6,765 nt of DNA from Anaerolineae bacterium (GTDB taxonomy: Bacteria > Chloroflexota > Anaerolineae > B4-G1 > SLSP01), in the NCBI GenBank assembly GCA_016928755.1, contig JAFGKB010000244.1, positions 1 to 6,765 of the forward strand, in the 5' to 3' direction. Every line of letters begins with the position of its first letter. The first letter of the stretch is position 1. The position numbers and the translations under genes were made by a program. Below the pieces are notes generated by a model that worked only from the letters and a program-made list of their open reading frames with translations, searched no databases and was not told where the DNA came from. This document shows, in pieces, positions 1-4,266 of this stretch.

Positions 1-69
1 AAAGTACTCTTCAAACCAATCCCCTATTAATTGTCCTAGTTTGTGTCCTGCTGATGCTTTGCGTATCAT
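1..69 (-). CDS. 5' end of a gene following the methyltransferase; possible restriction endonuclease (partial)
   Basis: Only the first 23 codons lie in the window; the frame is open to the left edge. The peptide starts MIRKASAGHKLGQLIGDWFE and continues EYF. The ATG at 69-67 is the only reasonable start: no ATG, GTG or TTG occurs in frame between it and the end of the preceding gene. A GAGGAG ribosome-binding site lies at 86-81, 11 bases upstream. The gene begins 26 bases after the methyltransferase stop, on the same strand, so the two are probably cotranscribed. Genes placed this way behind a type II-like DNA methyltransferase are often the cognate restriction endonuclease, and the AGHKLGQ-hydrophobic-G-[DN]-[WF]-[WF]-E-E pattern resembles N-termini I recall from such nucleases. 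No catalytic motif falls inside the window, so the nuclease role is inference. That this is a real gene start is fairly secure; the function is not. Confidence 0.6.
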   Translation of the reverse strand, partial: MIRKASAGHKLGQLIGDWFEEYF

Positions 70-95
70 ATAGTATCTTGCTCCTCGTGTTTGAT

Positions 96-1379
96 TTAAC
101 CCCTAATCCATAATCTTCCTTCATGTAAGGGAACCCTGTGTTTTCGATTTCTCCATTTTACATTCCGGTCTCGTGTTTTTTCAAAGTAATAACCCGTGAA
201 CCCAACATTGAGTGCTAATCTGCCTAACCACTCGTCTACAGGTACATAAATTCCATAAGGGGCTGAATCACCAACTACAAAACAAAGTTTTGCGTCTTTG
301 GTGCATATCTTGCGAAGTATGCTTAGAACTTTTACCATATCGAAAAAGTAACCGGCAACCATTAGATGGTAGTTTTTCTTGCCCCCATGTAATTCTCTTT
401 CTTCGGCTAGTTTATAACAGACTTCTATTATCTCTTCCTGGATTGGATTGAGTTCTTTGCTTTGTAAGACCTCTTGCATATTAACTCCGGCTGCTTGTGC
501 GTGATGCGAGCAAGAAATCACAAGATTTTGTCTGATTCTGTGTAAATCAGACCATTTGTCAATTTGTCCCCAAAATGACATCTCGAACCGGGTTGCATCG
601 GCATAATCGAAATTGTTTGCATAGGGTGGGGAAGTAATCACTAAGTTAATTGATGCCTTGGGCATTTCAGAGAAATTTCGCATGTCGCCTTTGTATAAAA
701 GAGCATTGCTATCTGATTTTGGCGTTTGACTTTGAAATATTTCCATGTCTTGGGCCATTAATTGTACTTGGCTTTGGTATGCTTCTAATGGATGCATAAA
801 GTTCTTTTTCGATTTCTTCGGTTGTATTAATTCCATTTGAGAAGTGCCGACTGGGGAACTTACACGCAGTATAGAAGTAATGGTTAGCCAGGTTAACTCC
901 GAATATACGCTGCCATCATTGTGCTTGCTCCAAGCTTTCTTTAGATTGTCAAGAATGGCAAGTGTGTCATCTGGAAAGCATTTTTTGATTAAAGTTGGGT
1001 AATCACCTGTATCGCCATTACTGTGTTTAGCCTGCCTGTATACACTATTAGAAAAATCCAGGAATTTTTCTATATCTGCTCCCCAGCCGAGTTTTGCTTG
1101 AGTAATTCTGCTGAGGAACGGTTGTGCTTCCACTCCATAAGACCGAATGCCACACATATCCCCGGCTAATAGCGTGGTTCCAACCCCCGCAAATGGATCA
1201 AAAATAACAACGGGCTGATTAAGTTCCTCACGGAACTTAATGATTTCGTGTTGTACCCACTGTGCAGAGTATCCCGCACTAAATCGAAACCATCTGTGAA
1301 TTGGAAGTTTCATATTATTTATAAAGGTAGTCGTGCTTTCTTCTGTGATAGTTGTGGGTATTAATTCTAGTTGTACCAT
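96..1379 (-). CDS. Site-specific DNA methyltransferase (N4-cytosine/N6-adenine type)
   Basis: This 427-residue protein should transfer a methyl group from S-adenosylmethionine to an exocyclic amino group of adenine or cytosine in a specific DNA sequence. The SAM-binding motif I is DPFAGVGTT at residues 61-69, followed by YGVEAQPF (81-88) with the motif II acidic residue. The catalytic motif IV is TSPPY at 249-253, preceded by GDM (231-233), which resembles motif III. FVVGDSAPYG (367-376) looks like a later core strand. SPPY is common in N4-cytosine enzymes but also occurs in N6-adenine enzymes, so the methylated base is undecided. About 140 residues separate motif II from motif III and may hold target recognition. 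The N-terminal stretch KLPIHRWFRFSAGYSAQW and the NNFDYADATR run after SPPY are typical of a type II-like subfamily. The ATG at 1379 has AAGGGA 8 bases upstream and a good promoter about 30 bases away. The gene is AT-richer than the genes to its right, and a probable restriction partner follows. No frameshift is seen. Confidence 0.93.
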   Translation of the reverse strand: MVQLELIPTTITEESTTTFINNMKLPIHRWFRFSAGYSAQWVQHEIIKFREELNQPVVIFDPFAGVGTTLLAGDMCGIRSYGVEAQPFLSRITQAKLGWGADIEKFLDFSNSVYRQAKHSNGDTGDYPTLIKKCFPDDTLAILDNLKKAWSKHNDGSVYSELTWLTITSILRVSSPVGTSQMELIQPKKSKKNFMHPLEAYQSQVQLMAQDMEIFQSQTPKSDSNALLYKGDMRNFSEMPKASINLVITSPPYANNFDYADATRFEMSFWGQIDKWSDLHRIRQNLVISCSHHAQAAGVNMQEVLQSKELNPIQEEIIEVCYKLAEERELHGGKKNYHLMVAGYFFDMVKVLSILRKICTKDAKLCFVVGDSAPYGIYVPVDEWLGRLALNVGFTGYYFEKTRDRNVKWRNRKHRVPLHEGRLWIRG

Positions 1380-1407
1380 AAAATCTTTCCCTTCTTTCTT
1401 CTACTAT

Positions 1408-1425
1408 TATAACAGGGATGTTATA
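1408..1425. promoter_or_regulatory. 18-bp inverted repeat overlapping the methyltransferase -10 region; candidate operator
   Basis: TATAACA at 1408-1414 and TGTTATA at 1419-1425 form a perfect 7-bp inverted repeat around a GGGA centre. It covers most of the extended -10 and part of the -35/-10 spacer of the leftward promoter, where a bound dimeric protein would block RNA polymerase. It does not match the GACT-N3-AGTC type of controller-protein box known from some restriction-modification systems. Part of the symmetry could simply come from two extended -10 elements placed back to back. Which protein, if any, binds here is unknown. Confidence 0.4.
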
Positions 1426-1427
1426 GT
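1419..1427 (+). promoter_or_regulatory. Possible rightward extended -10 element, back to back with the methyltransferase promoter
   Basis: On the plus strand TGTTATAGT at 1419-1427 reads as TGn followed by TATAGT, five of six matches to TATAAT. The hexamer 17 bases upstream (TTCTAC, 1399-1404) is a poor -35 box, so activity would depend on the extended -10. Transcription would start near 1434 and give the ABC cassette a leader of about 200 bases that includes the palindromic repeats. It overlaps the leftward promoter, so the two could not be occupied together. Confidence 0.25.
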
Positions 1428-1470
1428 TTGTCTTAATAGGGGAGTGTGCTTAGTTGTATCTCAACCTATT

Positions 1471-1524
1471 TGCAGGCAAGATGCCTGCGCTCCAGATTCA
1501 TGCAGGCAAGATGCCTGCGTTCCA
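1471..1524. repeat. Two tandem palindromic repeats (24-bp unit, 30-bp period)
   Basis: The units at 1471-1494 and 1501-1524 differ at one base (C at 1490, T at 1520) and are separated by six unrelated bases. Each contains GCAGGCA-AGA-TGCCTGC, a perfect 7-bp inverted repeat with a three-base loop (1472-1488 and 1502-1518), followed by CGYTCCA. In one frame the unit translates as CRQDAC-[AV]-P; I recall this kind of intergenic repeat as common in Cyanobacteria and some Chloroflexota. It behaves like a small REP-like dispersed element. With only two copies and self-complementary units it is not a CRISPR array. Confidence 0.85.
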
Positions 1525-1525
1525 A

Positions 1526-1554
1526 TTGCAATACTTGGCAACTCCTATTACAAT
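1526..1554 (+). promoter_or_regulatory. Candidate sigma70-type promoter of the ABC cassette
   Basis: TTGCAA at 1526-1531 (four of six matches to TTGACA) and TACAAT at 1549-1554 (five of six matches to TATAAT) are separated by exactly 17 bases. Transcription would start near 1561, giving a leader of about 75 bases before the TTG start at 1637. It begins directly after the second palindromic repeat. This is the best-spaced rightward promoter in the gap, but such matches also occur by chance in AT-rich DNA. Confidence 0.4.
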
Positions 1555-1571
1555 AATACCATCTCAGGTAG

Positions 1572-1608
1572 TTCCAGGATTTTAATGGGGGGTGTTATCT
1601 CCCTGGAA
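1572..1608 (+). other. Inverted repeat in the leader of the ABC cassette
   Basis: TTCCAGG (1572-1578) and CCTGGAA (1602-1608) are perfectly complementary, and a G-U pair between 1571 and 1609 could extend the stem. The 23-base loop contains a run of six G (1587-1592) that could pair instead with the CCC at 1601-1603, giving two competing folds. It is not followed by a U-run at the expected distance, so it does not look like an intrinsic terminator. It ends 18 bases before the ribosome-binding site and could affect mRNA stability or translation; that role is inference. Confidence 0.4.
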
Positions 1609-1625
1609 TAGCTTTTAGCCTTTTG

Positions 1626-1630
1626 TGAGG
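1626..1630 (+). promoter_or_regulatory. Ribosome-binding site deciding the ABC ATPase start
   Basis: TGAGG at 1626-1630 lies six bases before the TTG at 1637-1639, a normal Shine-Dalgarno distance. The other possible start, GTG at 1625, overlaps this motif and has no purine-rich site of its own upstream (TAGCCTTTT). This favours TTG, so that the protein begins MSIITVNNLTKVF. Confidence 0.6.
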
Positions 1631-1636
1631 TCTACA

Positions 1637-2662
1637 TTGTCTATTATTACCGTTAATAACTTAACCAAGGTTTTCACTACAGTAGAGAAACAGCCGGGTT
1701 TTAGAGGCAGTTTGCGCTCGCTGTTTAAGCCTCAACACAGCCAGGTGGAGGCGGTCAAAGGCATCACCTTTAGTATTGCGGACGGGGAACGGTTGGCCTT
1801 TATCGGGCCTAATGGCGCGGGCAAATCGACCACCATCAAGATGTTGGTGGGTATCCTTTACCCCTCCCAGGGCCAGGCCCAGGTTCTAGGCAAAACACCG
1901 TGGCAGGAGCGGCAGGCGTTATCCTACCAGATCGGCTCGGTCTTCGGGCAGAAATCCCAACTCTGGTACCATCTTCCCCCGGCTGATTCGTTCGATCTCC
2001 TGGCCCATATCTATGAGCTTGAGCCGTTTGCTTACCGGGAGCGGTTGGCCGAACTGGTGGAGATCTTTGAAGTCGAACCCTACTTGAATACCCCGGTGCG
2101 CAAACTCTCGTTAGGGCAGCGCATGCGGTGTGAGATTGCCGCGTCATTGCTCCATCGCCCCCGCATCCTCTTCCTGGACGAACCGACTATCGGTCTCGAT
2201 GTAGTCGTGAAACAGCGCATTCGTGACCTGATCTTGCATCTGAATCAGGAAGAAGGCGTCACTATCTTCTTAACCTCCCACGATGCCGGGGATGTTGAGG
2301 TGCTCTGCCACCGCGCGATGGTCATCAACTACGGTGCGGTGATCTATGATGGCGGTGTGAATGACCTGAAACATACCTATCTGCGGACCAAGACTATCTC
2401 CCTTAAGTTGGGCACGCCGTGGCGCGGCTTTGAGTTCGCCGGTGTGAGCTTGCTAAAACAGAAGGGCTATGGCGTAAAACTTGAGGTGGATACAGATGTC
2501 GCGTCCATAGAATCCGTGATGGCGCAATTGCTCTCCCAATACACCATCGTCGATATCAACATCGACAACCCGCCGATGGAATCCATCATTGCCCAGATCT
2601 ACGAGCGGACTCCGGAGAGCCGGTCACCTGCCGTTTCGGCCTCCTCATTGGCCGTGGAGTAG
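1637..2662 (+). CDS. ABC transporter ATP-binding protein (COG4586-type, ABC-2 export cassette)
   Basis: This 341-residue ATPase should power the two permeases encoded directly downstream. Numbered from the TTG start, it has Walker A GPNGAGKST (57-65), the Q-loop glutamine in VFGQKSQLWYHLP (Q105), the signature LSLGQ (157-161), Walker B ILFLDEP (177-183) followed by the TIGLD D-loop, and the switch histidine in TSHD (H215). All catalytic residues are present. An extra segment of about 25 residues between the first strand and VEAVKGITF (GFRGSLRSLF region), together with a C-terminal extension of about 85 residues, is typical of the uncharacterised COG4586 family; ordinary ABC-2 ATPases are shorter. 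The frame also stays open to a GTG at 1625, which would add four residues, but ribosome-binding-site spacing favours TTG 1637. The next gene starts five bases after the stop. The substrate is unknown: distant relatives in drug or polysaccharide export give no firm hint. Confidence 0.95.
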   Translation: MSIITVNNLTKVFTTVEKQPGFRGSLRSLFKPQHSQVEAVKGITFSIADGERLAFIGPNGAGKSTTIKMLVGILYPSQGQAQVLGKTPWQERQALSYQIGSVFGQKSQLWYHLPPADSFDLLAHIYELEPFAYRERLAELVEIFEVEPYLNTPVRKLSLGQRMRCEIAASLLHRPRILFLDEPTIGLDVVVKQRIRDLILHLNQEEGVTIFLTSHDAGDVEVLCHRAMVINYGAVIYDGGVNDLKHTYLRTKTISLKLGTPWRGFEFAGVSLLKQKGYGVKLEVDTDVASIESVMAQLLSQYTIVDINIDNPPMESIIAQIYERTPESRSPAVSASSLAVE

Positions 2663-2667
2663 TTACT

Positions 2668-3465
2668 GTGAGCTTATTAAGCCGGTATTGGTTCGTCTCC
2701 CGGATTTCGGCCCGCCAACAGTGGGCCTATCGCAGTGAGGTGCTGGTGCGTTCTGTCTCGACCGTGCTCTTCATGGGCATCTTCGTCGCCCTCTGGCGCA
2801 CGGCCTTTAGCGTCAGCCAGAGCACCGAGCTGTCGGGGTACTCACTGGTGGATATGCTCTGGTATCTGGCGATGACCGAGACCGTGGCCCTCTCGTCTTC
2901 GCGTGCTTTCCAGGAGATCAGCGACGCCGTTAAAGCCGGTGACCTGGCCTATACCCTGACCCGCCCGATGGCTTATCCCTTCTTGCAGGTCGCCAATTCC
3001 CTGGGCAGCTCGGCCCCGCGCTTCTTGATTAACCTGGTGACCGCTTCGGCCGTCGTGGCCGTGGGGGTGGGATTGGGGGCCGGCAGTTTGGGCGGCGCAC
3101 TTGCTTTCTTGGTCATGGCTTGGTTGGCTTTGTTGTTGGATGCCCTGATCGCGGTGCTGATTGGTATGTTAGCCTTCTGGTTGGAAGAAGTGCTGCCTAT
3201 CTACTGGATTTACCAGAAACTTCTGTTTACTGTGGGCGGGCTTTTTCTCCCCCTGGAGTTTTTCCCCGGCTGGTTACAGCGTCTCTCCCAATGGTTGCCT
3301 TTCAGATTTATCACTAACGCGCCGGCCCGTGCCTTTGTCGCCTTTAGCTTTGCTGAGGTCTTGCCAATGGTGGCCGGCCAGTTAGTCTATATCGGTGTGT
3401 TGTTGGCCGTTGTGTCATTGGTGTGGAAAATCGCCCGGCGCAGGCTGGTGCTGCACGGTGGGTAG
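2668..3465 (+). CDS. ABC-2 family transporter permease (COG4587-type)
   Basis: This 265-residue inner-membrane protein is the first of two permease subunits that should form the channel driven by the upstream ATPase. About six hydrophobic segments are visible, roughly at residues 25-43, 58-75, 116-138, 142-170, 180-200 and 232-254, with a positively charged C-terminal end (WKIARRR). The hallmark of this permease group is the cytoplasmic KAGDLAYTLTRP stretch at 89-100; the second permease carries a matching KGDLDYYLALP. There is no signal peptide or periplasmic domain. The GTG start at 2668 lies five bases after the ATPase stop, and its ribosome-binding site (GGAG, 2656-2659) sits in the end of the ATPase gene, which suggests translational coupling. 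Family assignment (ABC2_membrane_6/COG4587) is from recognised sequence character and gene order; the transported molecule is unknown. Confidence 0.92.
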   Translation: MSLLSRYWFVSRISARQQWAYRSEVLVRSVSTVLFMGIFVALWRTAFSVSQSTELSGYSLVDMLWYLAMTETVALSSSRAFQEISDAVKAGDLAYTLTRPMAYPFLQVANSLGSSAPRFLINLVTASAVVAVGVGLGAGSLGGALAFLVMAWLALLLDALIAVLIGMLAFWLEEVLPIYWIYQKLLFTVGGLFLPLEFFPGWLQRLSQWLPFRFITNAPARAFVAFSFAEVLPMVAGQLVYIGVLLAVVSLVWKIARRRLVLHGG

Positions 3466-3471
3466 GTGGCT

Positions 3472-4257
3472 ATGGCAAAATCACTGCGCTTAATCCTGAT
3501 GTACTTACGCCATAACCTGATGTCGGCGCTGGCCTACCGGGTGGCGTTCATGATCCAGATTGTGGGGATGATGCTCAATAACGTGATGCTCCTCTTCTTC
3601 TGGACGGTGCTTTTCAACCGGCTGCCCACACTCAACGGTTGGGGTTTAGAGGGCGTTATCACCATTTACGCCATTGTGGCCTTTGGCTATGGTGTGGCCG
3701 TAGTGGTCTTTGGCAACACTTTCCACGTTGCCGAGGTGATTGCTAAAGGTGACCTGGACTACTACCTGGCACTCCCTGCCGACCCCCTGACCCATCTCCT
3801 CGTCTCCCGGATGTCGATTGCCGGGTGGGGTGACCTGTTCTTCGGCTTGTTAATCTATTGCATTGCACTGCCCGCTGCCTGGCGGCATCTGCCCCTCTTT
3901 CTCTTCCTGGGCCTGTTGTCCGGCCTGGTTTTCGTGGCCTTCAATGTGTTGGTGGGTTCACTTGTTTTTTGGCTAGGCCAGGCGCAAAACCTCTCCTCCC
4001 AGTTGGGTAACGCCTTGCTTACATTCAGCCTCTATCCCATTGATATCTTCCCTGGGGTGGTCCGTGTGCTGCTCTATGTCCTGATCCCGGCGGCCTTTGT
4101 CGGCTCCATCCCGGCCAAACTGCTTATGGAATTTAATACTTTCCAATTATTGGAGCTTACGATATTTGTTATTGTCTTGTGTTACGTTGCCCGGCTGCTC
4201 TTTATGTTTGGCCTGCGGCGCTATGAGTCCGGTAACCTCGTCACCGCCCGTGGTTAA
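3472..4257 (+). CDS. ABC-2 family transporter permease (COG3694-type)
   Basis: This is the second membrane subunit of the cassette, 261 residues from the ATG at 3472. Hydrophobic segments lie near residues 26-48, 60-82, 118-135, 140-167, 193-211 and 226-248. KGDLDYYLALPADPL (about 92-106) corresponds to the KAGDL..L.RP motif of the first permease, and GLRRYESGN near the C-terminus is characteristic of this family. It is a paralogue-like partner, not a duplicate: overall sequence differs strongly from the first permease, which points to a heterodimeric channel. A GTG at 3466, abutting the previous stop, would add two residues. The G-rich site GGTGGG (3457-3462) is nine bases from the ATG but only three from the GTG, so ATG is preferred. 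The gene ends nine bases before the end of the convergent P-type ATPase gene, with no visible hairpin terminator between them. Confidence 0.92.
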   Translation: MAKSLRLILMYLRHNLMSALAYRVAFMIQIVGMMLNNVMLLFFWTVLFNRLPTLNGWGLEGVITIYAIVAFGYGVAVVVFGNTFHVAEVIAKGDLDYYLALPADPLTHLLVSRMSIAGWGDLFFGLLIYCIALPAAWRHLPLFLFLGLLSGLVFVAFNVLVGSLVFWLGQAQNLSSQLGNALLTFSLYPIDIFPGVVRVLLYVLIPAAFVGSIPAKLLMEFNTFQLLELTIFVIVLCYVARLLFMFGLRRYESGNLVTARG

Positions 4258-4266
4258 GTTGGCACA
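4258..4266. other. Nine-base gap between convergent genes, no terminator seen
   Basis: The permease stop (TAA, 4255-4257) and the pump stop (TGA read on the minus strand, 4269-4267) face each other across nine bases. I see no GC-rich hairpin with a T-run on either strand in the gap or in roughly 40 bases on either side. Transcripts therefore probably run into the opposite gene or end by a factor-dependent route. Confidence 0.6.

Larger units (their letters stand above)
1406..1434 (-). promoter_or_regulatory. Sigma70-type promoter of the methyltransferase gene
   Basis: Read on the minus strand, a perfect TATAAT -10 box lies at 1411-1406, preceded by TGT at 1414-1412, so it forms an extended -10 (TGnTATAAT). 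Seventeen bases upstream is AAGACA at 1434-1429, matching the -35 consensus TTGACA at four of six positions. Transcription would start near 1399, about 20 bases before the ATG at 1379. The leader then holds only the AAGGGA ribosome-binding site (1393-1388). The spacing is close to ideal; no experimental support is available. Confidence 0.7.

Noticed and set aside
1471..1524. CRISPR-like array
   Set aside because: There are only two units, the spacer is six bases, the unit is almost fully self-complementary, and no cas gene is visible.
1333..1611. Plus-strand open frame of 92 codons across the intergenic repeats
   Set aside because: It overlaps the methyltransferase start and both palindromic repeats (read as CRQDAC.P), has no ribosome-binding site and no recognisable domain; it is frame left open by the repeats.
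1836..2147. Minus-strand open frame of 103 codons inside the ABC ATPase gene
   Set aside because: It is antisense to the Walker A to signature region of a clear ABC ATPase and has a low-complexity Pro/Arg/Gly composition.
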